From positions 310,001-374,000 of the forward strand of contig CAVPHU010000005.1 in assembly GCA_963704815.1 (NCBI GenBank): 64,000 nucleotides of DNA, given 5' to 3'. This DNA comes from DATKWD01 sp963704815. Its GTDB lineage: Bacteria > Actinomycetota > Acidimicrobiia > Acidimicrobiales > Salinilacustritrichaceae. Shown here piece by piece: positions 17,738-27,224 of the stretch (position 1 is its first letter; every line of letters starts with the position of its first letter). The translations under genes were made by a program, and so were the position numbers. The notes below the pieces were generated by a model. That model was given only the letters and a program-made list of their open reading frames with translations. It did no database searches and was not told the DNA's origin.

Positions 17738-18901
17738 ATGAAAGACTGCGACACCGTGGCCATCGACCTGACCGTTGCTGCGGTTCCCGTCTACTTCGCG
17801 ACGATGGCGGCCGAACGGCACTGGCTCGAGCAGCGGGCGGCCGAGGCGGGCGAGAGCACCGCGGACTACACCCGCGAGGACACGCTCGCGAGCCTGTCGA
17901 TGGGACTTGGCAGCCTCGTGGTCCCGCTGGCCACCCACGCCATCGCCACCCACGTGGTGCCGGGCGAGGGCCGCTACGGCAAGGTCCTCGTTCGCTCGGC
18001 GATCGCCGGGGCCGTGATCACCACGGTCGCCGACCGCCTCGCACGTCGTGAGGAACCACCCGCGGCTGATCCGGGCCGCGTGGAGGAGACCACCGGGCCT
18101 CGTGCTCGACGCCGCCAGGTGACCAAGTGGGCGAAGCGAATCGCTCGGGTCGGCGGGGTGGCCACCATCACCACGGGCGCGCTCGCGGTGACGACCAAGT
18201 TCGCCGCGGTCACCGAGCCCGGCCGCATGTGGCAGAAGGGCAAGCACCGCGATCTGGGCTCCGGAGTGCTCGGGTGGGCTGCGGCCATCGCCGGCTGGGA
18301 CTTCATCTACTACTGGAACCACCGATTCATGCACGAGGTGCGCGGCATGTGGGCGATCCACGTCGTCCACCACTCGAGCGAGCGCTACAACCTGTCGACC
18401 GCCCTGCGGCAACCGGTGGCCGACGTGCTCGGCGTCTGGGTTCCCTACGGGTTGCTGGCCCGGGCGGGCGTACGCCCCCAGCTCATCAGCCAGGCCCGCG
18501 CCATCAACCTGCTCTACCAGTACTGGATCCACACCGATGCCATCGACCGGCTCAGCGAGCGCATCGAGGCCGTGTTCAACACCCCGTCGCACCATCGGGC
18601 CCATCACGGCCGCAACCCGCAGTACCTCGACCGCAACCACGGCTCGATCCTCATCGTGTGGGACAAGCTGTTCGGCACCTTCGAACCGGAGGACGAACCG
18701 GTCGTCTACGGGCTCACCACCAACATCGACAGCTACAACCCGGCGGTCATCGCCACCCACGAGTATCGCGACATCGCCCGCGACGTCGCCGCGTCGACCA
18801 CCTGGCGAGAGCGCCTCTCCTATGTGCTCCGCGGTCCCGGCTGGGCCTACGAGCAGCATCGGGCGAAACAGGAGTCGAACGAGCACAAGGCCGCCGCCTG
18901 A
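17738..18901 (+). CDS. Sterol desaturase / fatty acid hydroxylase family membrane protein
   Basis: 387 residues from ATG 17738; GTG 17708 or GTG 17756 are alternatives. Histidine clusters HRFMH, HVVHHS, HRAHH and the segment DRNHGSILIVWDKLFGTF are those of the di-iron fatty acid hydroxylase superfamily. Hydrophobic segments are consistent with a membrane protein. The N-terminal ~130 residues are longer than in minimal members. It hydroxylates or desaturates a lipid; the substrate is unknown. Isolated between a divergent and a convergent gene. Confidence 0.87.
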   Translation: MKDCDTVAIDLTVAAVPVYFATMAAERHWLEQRAAEAGESTADYTREDTLASLSMGLGSLVVPLATHAIATHVVPGEGRYGKVLVRSAIAGAVITTVADRLARREEPPAADPGRVEETTGPRARRRQVTKWAKRIARVGGVATITTGALAVTTKFAAVTEPGRMWQKGKHRDLGSGVLGWAAAIAGWDFIYYWNHRFMHEVRGMWAIHVVHHSSERYNLSTALRQPVADVLGVWVPYGLLARAGVRPQLISQARAINLLYQYWIHTDAIDRLSERIEAVFNTPSHHRAHHGRNPQYLDRNHGSILIVWDKLFGTFEPEDEPVVYGLTTNIDSYNPAVIATHEYRDIARDVAASTTWRERLSYVLRGPGWAYEQHRAKQESNEHKAAA

Positions 18902-18910
18902 GCGCGGACC

Positions 18911-20002
18911 TCAGTGGATGGGTCCGTCTGAGTCCCGGAGCGCCGGGGCCTGGGTTCGACCGGTGCGCATGGCGATGATCTCGGCACAGATCGACACGGC
19001 GGTCTCCTCGGGTGTTCGGGCTCCGACATCGAGCCCGATGGGGGCACGGAGCCGGGCGAGCACGGCCGTATCGACTCCCTCGGCCTCGAGGCGGCGTCGA
19101 CGGTCGTCGGTCGTCCGTCGCGAGCCCATGGCCCCGAGGTAGCCGACCTCGGTACCGAGCGCCGCCATGACCGCCGGCACGTCGAACTTCGGATCGTGGG
19201 TCAGCACGCAGATGGCATCGAGCGGGCCGAGCGACGCACCGACCCGGTCGAGCAGCCGGTGGGGCCAGTCGGTGACCACCTCGTCTGCCTCGGGAAAACG
19301 AGCCTGGGTGGCGAACACGTCGCGGGCGTCGCACACGGTGACGCAGTAGCCGAGCACCTTGGCCACCCGGACCAACGCTCGGGTGAAGTCGACCGCCCCG
19401 AAGATCAACATCTTGGGCGGGGGCGCGAACGACTCGACGAACACGTGCACCGCCGACTCGCGCGCCTCGCCATGGGCGCCGTAGGCACGGACGGCCGTGA
19501 CGCCGGAGGCCAGCGCACCGGCCGCGTCGCGGGTCACCACCCGGTCGAGTCCTTCGTCGCCGAGCGAACCGACCGGCTCGCCGTTCGTAGGGACCAGCAG
19601 CTTCGCACCGGTGTGCGGACCGTCGATGACGGTGGCGAGGGCCGCCGGTGCGTCGTCGCGGAGGACCGCCGCCAGCGACTCGTGCACGGCGACGTCGAGC
19701 GGCTCGATGAACAGATGGATGGTCCCGCCGCAGGTCAGACCCACTGCGAACGCTTCATCGTCGGTGAACCCGAACGTGACGACTCGACGCTCACCGGTGG
19801 CGATGATCTCGAGCGCTTCGGCCACGACGGCACCTTCGACGCACCCGCCCGAGACCGAACCCGCGACCTCGCTGCGCTCGTTGACGGCCATGGCCGCCCC
19901 CGGCAGGCGCGGGCCGGACCCGTCGAGATCGACCACCCGAGCCACCGCCACGTCGAGCCCACGCGCTCGCCATGCGTCGATCTCGCCCATGATCTCCTTC
20001 AC
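18911..20002 (-). CDS. XdhC/CoxF-family molybdoenzyme maturation protein
   Basis: 363 residues. GTG 20002 chosen because MKEIMGEIDAWRARG matches usual XdhC N-termini. N-terminal domain: SGPRLPGAAMAV, GSVSGGCVEGAV and GLTCGGTIHLFIEPL. C-terminal Rossmann domain: LIFGAVDFTRAL, then ICVLTHDPKFD and GAMGSRRT. XdhC-type proteins bind sulfurated molybdenum cofactor and insert it into xanthine dehydrogenase or CO dehydrogenase-type enzymes. It follows CoxE- and CoxD-like genes, so the target is probably a CO dehydrogenase-family hydroxylase encoded outside the window. Confidence 0.88.
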   Translation of the reverse strand: MKEIMGEIDAWRARGLDVAVARVVDLDGSGPRLPGAAMAVNERSEVAGSVSGGCVEGAVVAEALEIIATGERRVVTFGFTDDEAFAVGLTCGGTIHLFIEPLDVAVHESLAAVLRDDAPAALATVIDGPHTGAKLLVPTNGEPVGSLGDEGLDRVVTRDAAGALASGVTAVRAYGAHGEARESAVHVFVESFAPPPKMLIFGAVDFTRALVRVAKVLGYCVTVCDARDVFATQARFPEADEVVTDWPHRLLDRVGASLGPLDAICVLTHDPKFDVPAVMAALGTEVGYLGAMGSRRTTDDRRRRLEAEGVDTAVLARLRAPIGLDVGARTPEETAVSICAEIIAMRTGRTQAPALRDSDGPIH

Positions 20003-20042
20003 CGGCGGATCACCCACCCCGCGACGCCCCTCATGGCTACCC

Positions 20043-21152
20043 TCATGCGGTCATGACCTCGGCGAGGTCCTCGAGGGCGTCGAAGGAGTGGCCGGCCAGG
20101 AAGTCGTCGACGTGGGGCAGGGCCGCGGCCATCCCGCCGGCGAGCGGCGCGAAACCCTCCGACGCCTTGAGTGGGTTGACCCAGACGAGCCGGTGGGTGA
20201 CGCGGGACAAGCGCTCGACCTGGGCGCCGAGCTGCGCCGGATCGCCCCGGTCCCACCCGTCAGAGCACACGACGACGGTGGCCCCCCGGGCGAGCCCACG
20301 CACGCCCCACTCGTCGTTGAACGTCCGAAGGGTCGCTCCGAGCCTCGTCCCGCCACCGTGGTCGACGGTCTCGGCTGCCGCCCGGGCCAGCGCCGCGTCG
20401 GGGTCGTGCGACCTCAGGGCTCGCGTGAGTCGGGTCAGGCGCGTGCCCAACGCGAACACCTCGACCCGCCGACGTCCCATCGACGTCGCATGAGCGAAGC
20501 GCAGGAGGGCACGGCCGTACGGATCCATCGAACCCGACACGTCGAGCAGGAGGACGAGCCGACGCGGCCGCTCGCTCGCCACCGTCCGTCCGACTCGGAC
20601 CGGTTCGCCGAGCGACCGGACCGCGAGACGAGCGGTGTGGGCCAGATCGAATCGCCCCGAGCGGCCGACCACCGGGCGGCGACGACGAGACGTCCTCATC
20701 GGGGGTCGAGGCCGGAGCCTGCCGATGAGCTCGCCGAGCTCGGCGAACTCGGCATCGGTGCACCGGGCGAAGTCCTTGTCGCCGAGCACTTCGTGGGCCG
20801 AGAACCGCCGCACATCGTCGACATGGTCGTCGGCATCAGCGGCACCATCGCCGGCGCCAGGGCCCGATGCCTCGAGCACGACCTCAGCGGGCTGCGGATC
20901 TCCGACGACGGCCTCGTCGAGGGTGGCACGGCCACCGAAGAACGCATCGAAGACCCGTTCGAAGCGATCGCGGTCCTCCGGGCGGGTCACGAGGCATGCG
21001 TGGGCGGCCCAGAAGACCTCGTCGCGGGAGGTGAGGTCGACCTCGGCCAGCGCCTGTGCGAGCAGGGCGACCGATCGGGCCGGGATGTCGACCCCCGCCT
21101 GCCGGAGTGTCGTGGCCAGCGCCACCGGCAACGCCGATCCGAGCGTCGTCAT
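20043..21152 (-). CDS. CoxE-like VWA-domain protein
   Basis: 369 residues. The ATG at 21152 shares one base with the stop of the MoxR gene (TGATG). The N-terminal half is helical; the C-terminal half is a von Willebrand A domain with MIDAS DVSGSM (D204, S206, S208) and VVVCSDGWDRGD. In the CO dehydrogenase system CoxE works with the AAA ATPase CoxD in building the Cu-Mo active site. The layout CoxD-CoxE-XdhC supports that role here. No CoxL/M/S gene is in the window. Confidence 0.87.
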   Translation of the reverse strand: MTTLGSALPVALATTLRQAGVDIPARSVALLAQALAEVDLTSRDEVFWAAHACLVTRPEDRDRFERVFDAFFGGRATLDEAVVGDPQPAEVVLEASGPGAGDGAADADDHVDDVRRFSAHEVLGDKDFARCTDAEFAELGELIGRLRPRPPMRTSRRRRPVVGRSGRFDLAHTARLAVRSLGEPVRVGRTVASERPRRLVLLLDVSGSMDPYGRALLRFAHATSMGRRRVEVFALGTRLTRLTRALRSHDPDAALARAAAETVDHGGGTRLGATLRTFNDEWGVRGLARGATVVVCSDGWDRGDPAQLGAQVERLSRVTHRLVWVNPLKASEGFAPLAGGMAAALPHVDDFLAGHSFDALEDLAEVMTA

Positions 21153-22060
21153 CAGCGGTCGGCGACGGCCCACGCCGCCTCGACGATGCCGGGCAGTCCG
21201 GCGGTCTCGACCCGCGCCTGGTCCTCGCGGTACTTGAGCACCGCACCGAGCGTGGCGGCGACGACCTCCTCGTCGAGGTCGTCGCGGCCGAGCACCGTGA
21301 CCGCTCGCGCCCAGTCGATCGTCTCGGCGATTCCCGGAGGTTTGGCGAGGCCGAGGGCACGGAACTCGCCTGCCACGGCCGCGACCTGGCGGCCGACGCG
21401 CTCGCTCGCCTCGGGGGCTCGCATGGCGATGATCGCGACTTCGCGGTCGAAGTCCGGGTGCTCGACCCAGTGATAGAGACACCGCCGCTTGAGCGCATCG
21501 TGAACGTCGCGCGACCGGTTCGACGTGATCACGACCACCGGAGGTTCGGTGGCGTCGATCCGACCGATCTCGGGGATGGTCACCGAGTAGTCCGACAGCA
21601 CCTCGAGCAGCAGCGCCTCGAACGTGTCGTCGGCGCGGTCGAGCTCGTCGATCAGCAGGACCGGGGCAGGACCCTCCCGCGGCTCGAGTGCAGCGAGGAT
21701 CGGTCGGCGCACGAGAAAGCGTTCGTCGTGCAGTTCGTCCTCGAGTTGACGACGATCGACGCCGCCACCGGCGGCCTCGGCCGTCCTGAGGTGCAGGAGC
21801 TGGCGTGCGTGGTCCCACTCGTAGAGGGCCTGGGACACGTCGAGGGCTTCGTGGCACTGGAGACGCACGAGCTCGGAGCCGCGCAGCTGAGCCAGGACCT
21901 TGGCGACCTCGGTCTTGCCGACGCCTGCATCACCCTCGAGGAACAGTGGCCGCTGCAGCCGGAGTGCGAGCAGAGTCGCCGTGGCCAGACCGTCGTCGGG
22001 CAGGTACCCCCGCTCGGTGAGCGCCGCGGTCACCTCGTCGACCGATTCGGGGCTCCACAC
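21152..22060 (-). CDS. MoxR/CoxD-like AAA+ ATPase
   Basis: 302 residues from GTG 22060. Walker A GDAGVGKT (43-50), Walker B LLIDELDRAD, sensor VVVITSNRSRDVHDALKRRC with arginine finger: the MoxR family pattern. It uses ATP to remodel a partner, here probably the CoxE-like protein encoded next. First gene of a three-gene maturation set; the start is 26 bases from the stop of the BTAD regulator gene, which could lie upstream on the same transcript. Confidence 0.88.
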   Translation of the reverse strand: MWSPESVDEVTAALTERGYLPDDGLATATLLALRLQRPLFLEGDAGVGKTEVAKVLAQLRGSELVRLQCHEALDVSQALYEWDHARQLLHLRTAEAAGGGVDRRQLEDELHDERFLVRRPILAALEPREGPAPVLLIDELDRADDTFEALLLEVLSDYSVTIPEIGRIDATEPPVVVITSNRSRDVHDALKRRCLYHWVEHPDFDREVAIIAMRAPEASERVGRQVAAVAGEFRALGLAKPPGIAETIDWARAVTVLGRDDLDEEVVAATLGAVLKYREDQARVETAGLPGIVEAAWAVADR

Positions 22061-22085
22061 GGCCGATCACGCTATCGGTGCTCGA

Positions 22086-25000
22086 TCAGCGACCGGCCGA
22101 GCGCAACGCGAGCCGACGCTCCAACATGCCGATCGCCGCAGTGGGTTGCACGTTCAACTCGTCGAGGGCGGCACCGCATGCGTCCAGCTCGGTGCGGGCC
22201 CGGTCGAGATCGCCTTCGACGAGCGATGCATTGACGAGCAGCTGATACGCGGTCTCGGCGTAGGGGTCGTGTCGGAGGATCCGGGTCCCGATGGCACGGG
22301 ACGCCTCGACGTCGCCCGTCGACGCCGCCCATGTGCCCGCAGCCGTCGCGGCCTCGACCATCGATCCGTCGAAGGCAGCGAGATCGGGTGCCAGCTCGAC
22401 GAAGTCGCGCAACTCGACGAAGGCCTCGTCGGTCCAGAGGGCAACCGCACGAAAGCGCGCCGCGGCCGCAGCCGCCTGGTCGCCGCTGCGATCGAGTCGG
22501 GTCGCACGGTCGAGGAGACGCTCGATGGTCCGGACGTCGATGCCGAGCCGGTCGGAGTCGTGCAGGGTGATGCGGTCGCCGCGGGTCCGGAGGTGGAACG
22601 GGGCCTCGCGTCCGATCCGGTCGCCTTCGAGGAGATGACGCACATGCGAGAGGGTGATGCGCAGGTTGTTCGCACGGGCCTTGGCGTCGAGGTCGGGCCA
22701 CAGCAGCTCTGCGGTCTCCTCACGCCGCACCGTGCCGCGCAGGATCAGCAGGGCGAGCACCTGTCGCACCCGCAGGCGCGCCAAGCGCCGATCGGGATCG
22801 TCGATCTCGGCCGTCAACGGACCGCAGACCCGCACGACCAGCGTCTCGTCGGGTGGCGTCGGCACGGCGGCGAGCACCTGCTGCGCGCCGGTGGCGGCGC
22901 GTCCGTCCGGTCCGGCGGCCAGCCGACGGAACTCGGCCTGGGCCCGAGCCCCGATGAGCTCGAGGATCTCATCGGCTCGGTCGAGCGCCAGGTCCTCGTG
23001 TCGGGTCGCAAGTCTGGCCACGAACTCGACCGACCACGGCAACGGGAACGCGCAGACCAGTTCGCCGGCGTGAGGAACCGACTCGGGGTCGATGGCCTCG
23101 TTGTCGCGCAGCGCGACGAACTGGGCGGCGAGCGCTCGCCGCTGGACGAACTTCGCTCCGAGTCCGGTCGAGGCCGCGAGGTGACGCCGAGCATCCTCGG
23201 AGAGCACGTACCCGTAGCTGAGGAACCGGCGATACTCGCCGAGGGTCAGCTGATCCTCGGGGTCGACGCCGGCGAGATGGTCGTCGATGAGGTTGGCGGC
23301 GTCGTCCTCACGATGCTCCACGACGGCTGCGGCTGCTCTCGCGAGGGTGGCGAACGAGCGGTCGCGCCCGCGTTCCCACGCGTGCTCGTCGATGAGATCG
23401 AGATCGGCCGCATGGCCGAGGCTCGCGGCGATCATGTTCCGGTACACCGCGAACTGGAAGGCAGCATGGGCGTTTCCGTGCGCGTCGGAGAGGCTCCGGA
23501 GGTCGGGCCAGGCATCGATGACCGGGCGAGGATCGCCGTACTGCCAGTGAGCGCACACCACCGTGTACTCCGTCACCGGGCCCGAACCCAGCTTGCGCAG
23601 GGCCAGTGCGTCTCGCAGACCCTGATCGGCCCGTCCCACCAGGAACGAGAGACTCGACCGCGATCGAAGCACCAGATCGAGCACGGTCGGAGGAAGCGAC
23701 AACGAGGGATGGTCGACGTCGATCTCGAGGAGGATGTCGGCTGCGGCGCGGCTGTCACCACCGATGTCAGCCGCTGCCGATTCTCCGAGGCGACCGAGGA
23801 CGCGGGCTCGCTCGACCCCCTGCTGAGCGAGTTCGACCCCACGCAGCACCGTTTCGACGAGGACGTCCTGGTCGCCCTTGATCCAGGCAACGGTTCCCAA
23901 CTCGAACAGCGCGATCGCCTCGAACTCCACCTGACCCCGCGACCGGAACTCGTGGGCGGCGGTCCGGAGCAGTCCGGTGCTGGCCTCGGCGCCGGACACC
24001 AGGCGGTCGAGCACGCCCTTCAGCAGCAGGACCTCGGGCTCATCGGAGTCGTCGACCTCGACCTGTTCGATCCACTGCTCGAGCAGGCGCTGGGTGAACG
24101 TGACCTCGCCGTCGCCGATGGCGTTGGCGACCGCCTCGCGCGCCACGTCGAACGAACCCGCCGAGGCGGCGATGCGGATGGCCTCGTCCCAGCGACGGTG
24201 CTCGAGATGCCAGCGGGCGACCTCGGTGGACCGCCGTCGCAACTCCGAGGCGGACATCAGCCGATCGAGGTGGTCGCCCCACAGGTCGTGAGCAGCGATC
24301 GTTCCCTCCCCCATCTCGACGAGGAGCGGGACGTTCCGCCGAAGCTCGGCCAGGTCGGCACGGCAGCCGAGCTCGGCGAGTTCGGCATCGGTGACGCGCC
24401 CGCCGAGCACGACGACCGCGAGTGCCGTCCGCTGCTCAGGCGTCAGCCGGTCGATGACGTCGGCAAGCAGGTCTTCGGGCCGGGTCCCGTCAGCGGCGAG
24501 GACCGCGAGTCGGAGCATCGCGGGCCATCCACCCGCGGTGGCGAACGTCGACGACGGCACGGCACTGGCGGTGGCGAACGCCGACACCTCGTCGGCGTCG
24601 AACTGGAGATCGTGGTGATCGATGAGGTGAGCCGCGCCCGGGTCGAGCAGGTCGACCAGATCGCCGATCCGGCGACCGGCGAGGACCAGGTGTCCGTTGT
24701 CTGGCCGGTTGGCCAGCAGCTTCTCGACGAACACCCCGAGATCGACCGGGTCGAGATGGTGGACGTCGTCCACGAGCAGACACACGTCGCTCGGCGCCCG
24801 GGTGGCGAGTTGCAGGGCGATGACTCGGCCGGCTTCGGCCGGGTCGGCGTCGCGCACGAGGTCGGTGCCGTCGGAGCCGACCTCGTCGAGAAGCTCGGAC
24901 GCGAGCGAGGCGACGGTGCTGCCCACATGACAGCTCACGTAGTGGTCGATCCCCGACGGGTCGATGGCGTTGTCGCGGATCGCCTGCGACAGGGCAACCG

Positions 25001-25121
25001 ACTTGCCGTAGCCGCCGGGTGCCTCGACGAGCAGGAGCGGACTCCGCCAGCGATCGGCCAAGCGGTCGATGAGTCGCTGGCGAGTGACCTCGACCTCGCC
25101 TGGGCCCAATGGTGCGAACAC
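22086..25121 (-). CDS. AAA/STAND regulator with C-terminal BTAD module
   Basis: 1011 residues. MalT-like N-terminal ATPase with P-loop EAPGGYGKS (34-41) and Walker B VCLLVDDVHHLD, a long TPR-like centre, then a winged-helix (LARLRVRQVLALLILRGTV, ETAELLWPDLDAKARANNLR) and a BTAD helical domain (HDPYAETAYQLLVNASLVEG). The DNA-binding part is C-terminal, the reverse of typical SARP regulators. Probably a ligand-controlled transcription factor. It lies directly upstream of the coxD-like gene on the same strand and could control the maturation set or its enzyme. Confidence 0.87.
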   Translation of the reverse strand: MFAPLGPGEVEVTRQRLIDRLADRWRSPLLLVEAPGGYGKSVALSQAIRDNAIDPSGIDHYVSCHVGSTVASLASELLDEVGSDGTDLVRDADPAEAGRVIALQLATRAPSDVCLLVDDVHHLDPVDLGVFVEKLLANRPDNGHLVLAGRRIGDLVDLLDPGAAHLIDHHDLQFDADEVSAFATASAVPSSTFATAGGWPAMLRLAVLAADGTRPEDLLADVIDRLTPEQRTALAVVVLGGRVTDAELAELGCRADLAELRRNVPLLVEMGEGTIAAHDLWGDHLDRLMSASELRRRSTEVARWHLEHRRWDEAIRIAASAGSFDVAREAVANAIGDGEVTFTQRLLEQWIEQVEVDDSDEPEVLLLKGVLDRLVSGAEASTGLLRTAAHEFRSRGQVEFEAIALFELGTVAWIKGDQDVLVETVLRGVELAQQGVERARVLGRLGESAAADIGGDSRAAADILLEIDVDHPSLSLPPTVLDLVLRSRSSLSFLVGRADQGLRDALALRKLGSGPVTEYTVVCAHWQYGDPRPVIDAWPDLRSLSDAHGNAHAAFQFAVYRNMIAASLGHAADLDLIDEHAWERGRDRSFATLARAAAAVVEHREDDAANLIDDHLAGVDPEDQLTLGEYRRFLSYGYVLSEDARRHLAASTGLGAKFVQRRALAAQFVALRDNEAIDPESVPHAGELVCAFPLPWSVEFVARLATRHEDLALDRADEILELIGARAQAEFRRLAAGPDGRAATGAQQVLAAVPTPPDETLVVRVCGPLTAEIDDPDRRLARLRVRQVLALLILRGTVRREETAELLWPDLDAKARANNLRITLSHVRHLLEGDRIGREAPFHLRTRGDRITLHDSDRLGIDVRTIERLLDRATRLDRSGDQAAAAAARFRAVALWTDEAFVELRDFVELAPDLAAFDGSMVEAATAAGTWAASTGDVEASRAIGTRILRHDPYAETAYQLLVNASLVEGDLDRARTELDACGAALDELNVQPTAAIGMLERRLALRSAGR

Positions 25122-25171
25122 GGTGCCGAGAGGTTACCCAGCACCCTCGCCGACGTCTGATCGCATGGCGA

Positions 25172-25678
25172 TCAGGAATCGATCAGTTGCTGCGTGAACG
25201 TCCGCAGCGACGCAGTGTCGACCTGGCCGTATTGGGTGAGGCTGGTGGTCCCGTCGTCGTTGATGAACAGGAACGTCGACCGGCTCACTCCCCCGAGGCG
25301 GTCGCGCAGATCGCCACTCTCGTCGAACGCCTGCGGAAAGGCGTCGACACCGAACCGGGCGACGAAGTCCTCGGACTCCGATCGCGTCGCCTGACCGGCG
25401 ACGCCGAGGAACTGCACCTGATCGCCGAGCTCGGCCTGGACCTCGGCGACCGCCGGGGCATCACGAGCGCACGACGGTCACCACGGCGCCCAGAACCACA
25501 CCACGGCATCGGTCTCGGCGAACGCCGCCAGATCGATGTCGGTTCCGTCGACGCCCGGCACGGTGCCCGAGAACGTCTCGCCGTCGACGGGGTCGGTGGC
25601 CACCGGGGTGGACGCGTCGTTGCCGCAGGCCGTCACGAACAGCACACCGGTCACCACGACGGCGAGGATCCGGCGCAT
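25172..25678 (-). CDS. Thioredoxin-like lipoprotein selenoprotein (Sec67)
   Basis: 168 residues if the TGA at 25478-25480 is Sec. Lipoprotein signal peptide with lipobox VTAC (Cys18). Active site FWAPW-U-PSCARDAP matches the thioredoxin/TlpA site WAPWCPxC: the TGA stands for the attacking first cysteine, Cys70 is kept. After the TGA the frame continues to a full TlpA-like domain with FLGVAGQ, cis-Pro region (GVDAFPQAF) and STFLFINDDG. It would be a membrane-anchored thiol-disulfide oxidoreductase outside the cell. A SECIS hairpin is present. It starts 23 bases after the MpaB-like gene, so it is probably the last gene of the SPFH operon. Confidence 0.9.
25441..25458 (-). promoter_or_regulatory. 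SECIS element of the thioredoxin-like gene
   Basis: Coding-strand hairpin CCCCGGC-GGTC-GCCGAGG: four pairs next to the loop, one C-A mismatch, then two more. Loop 26 bases after the TGA. Core GGCGGTCGCC as in the arsC-like and HesB-like genes. The weakest stem of the four. Confidence 0.75.
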
Positions 25679-25701
25679 GCGACCAGGGTAGAGGCCCGAC
25701 G

Positions 25702-26652
25702 TCAGGCTGCGACCGCGGCCTCGGCCCGTTCCTTGGCTGCCGCGAGGCCGGGTGAGGGCCCGAGCGCGGCACCGAGCGCTCGCACCACGGCCCGGCAGGC
25801 ACCGATCTCGGCGCGGCTGACGGGCGGGATGCCCCACAGCGACCGAGCCCAGTCGGGCAGCGCGGCGAGGCCGCCGCGCAGCAGCACCGGATAGATGCGG
25901 CGGGCGACACCGGGGAGGGGTGGGTCCTCGAGAAACGACATCGCCGCGCGGGCCTGTTCGCCGACGACACACTGGGTGCGATGCTCGGCCAGGTGGACCG
26001 TCAGCTGCTCCCAGTCGGTCGGGGCGTCGGCGTCGCCGAGCTCGACACCGATCCGGGAGACCTCGGCGGTGTAGCGATCGAGCTCTCGCCGTCGAATCGG
26101 CTGTTCCCCGTACAGACGGTGGGCCGCGGCGAAGGCCGCGAACTCGGTGCAGTGCACCCAGTCGAGCAACGCGGGGTCGTTGGCGTCGTACGGGCGACCG
26201 TCGGGGGTCGTGCCGTGCACACGATCGTGGACTCGACGAACCGACCGGCACACGTCGGCGGCCTCGTCACTCGTCCCGAAGCAGGTGAGGCCGACGAACT
26301 GCGCCGTGCGGCGAAGCCGTCCGAGCGGATCGGTACGGAAGTCGGAGTGGTCGGCCACGCCGGCCATCACGAGCGGGTGCAGGGCCTGGAAGGCCAGCGC
26401 AGTGATGCCGCCGACGAACATCGAGGTGTCGCTGTGGACTCGCCAGGCCATGCTGTCCGGCCCCATCCAGCCGGCATCGCCCGCGGGCGGCGGGGACTCG
26501 TCGTCCGCCGACTCGGGATCGCGGAACATCCGATCGAGTGACCGCAGCAACACCGGCCGGAGCACGGGGCGCCACGCGCCAACGGCGGCGGACGCGGCGA
26601 AGCCGAGCGCCCCCTCGGCCGGCGACACGGCCCGAGGCCACGACCCGGTCAC
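25702..26652 (-). CDS. DUF2236 / MpaB-family oxygenase-like protein
   Basis: 316 residues from GTG 26652, overlapping the upstream stop as GTGA. Family pattern: DTSMFVGGITALAFQALHPL, HSDFRTDPLGRLRRTAQF, VHGTTPDGRPYDANDPALL, DWVHCTEF. Members include latex-clearing-type and MpaB b-type haem proteins; the conserved His and Arg residues are present, but haem binding is not proven here. The reaction is unknown. Fourth gene of the SPFH operon, directly before the seleno-thioredoxin lipoprotein. Confidence 0.85.
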   Translation of the reverse strand: MTGSWPRAVSPAEGALGFAASAAVGAWRPVLRPVLLRSLDRMFRDPESADDESPPPAGDAGWMGPDSMAWRVHSDTSMFVGGITALAFQALHPLVMAGVADHSDFRTDPLGRLRRTAQFVGLTCFGTSDEAADVCRSVRRVHDRVHGTTPDGRPYDANDPALLDWVHCTEFAAFAAAHRLYGEQPIRRRELDRYTAEVSRIGVELGDADAPTDWEQLTVHLAEHRTQCVVGEQARAAMSFLEDPPLPGVARRIYPVLLRGGLAALPDWARSLWGIPPVSRAEIGACRAVVRALGAALGPSPGLAAAKERAEAAVAA

Positions 26653-27224
26653 GTGGCCGGTTCCTCGCCGGTGGGTTCGGTCGATTCGATGACCTGCTCG
26701 GCCCGCTGGACGGGATCGGTCGTCGGCGCCTCTTCATCGAGCGCTGCGCGAGCCTCGGCAAGGGCCGTGAGCCGGTCGTTGATGGCCTGGGTCGTCTCGC
26801 CGATGACCGACTCGTCGGTGAGATCGGCCGCGAGGACGGCATCGGCTGCTGCCTGCTCAAGGGCGACGACCGCGGCAGTGACCCGTTCCATGGGCTCGGC
26901 CCGGACCGACTCGGGGAGGGCGGCGGCGGCCACGAGCCGGCGGTCGATGGCCACGGCCTCGCCTTCGAGCCGAACCCGAGCCTCGGTGAGCTGGCCGTCG
27001 AGATCGGCATTCGCCTGCAGCGCTCGCACCGCATCGCGAATTCGACGATGGAGCCGCGCCTCGGGGCTGTGTGCACCCGCCCAGGCCGCCGGGGCACCGG
27101 TGTCCTGGCCGGCCACGATCACGTTGTCGTCCTCGAACTTCTTCTTCGAGGTCCGGGCCAGTGCGATGGCGCCGATGACCACCGCAGCGACCACGACGGC
27201 GAGCGCGCCGACGATGAACGTCAC
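26649..27224 (-). CDS. Small membrane-anchored helical protein, unknown
   Basis: 191 residues from GTG 27224, overlapping the zinc-ribbon gene stop as GTGA. One N-terminal membrane helix (TFIVGALAVVVAAVVIGAIA), then a long helical, probably coiled-coil domain rich in Ala, Glu, Arg. No family recognised. Because it is coupled on both sides, it probably works with the SPFH and zinc-ribbon proteins at the membrane. Confidence 0.75.
   Translation of the reverse strand: MTFIVGALAVVVAAVVIGAIALARTSKKKFEDDNVIVAGQDTGAPAAWAGAHSPEARLHRRIRDAVRALQANADLDGQLTEARVRLEGEAVAIDRRLVAAAALPESVRAEPMERVTAAVVALEQAAADAVLAADLTDESVIGETTQAINDRLTALAEARAALDEEAPTTDPVQRAEQVIESTEPTGEEPAT

Noticed and set aside
21900..25160. 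1086-codon plus-strand frame
   Set aside because: Antisense of the BTAD regulator, whose domains are clear on the minus strand.
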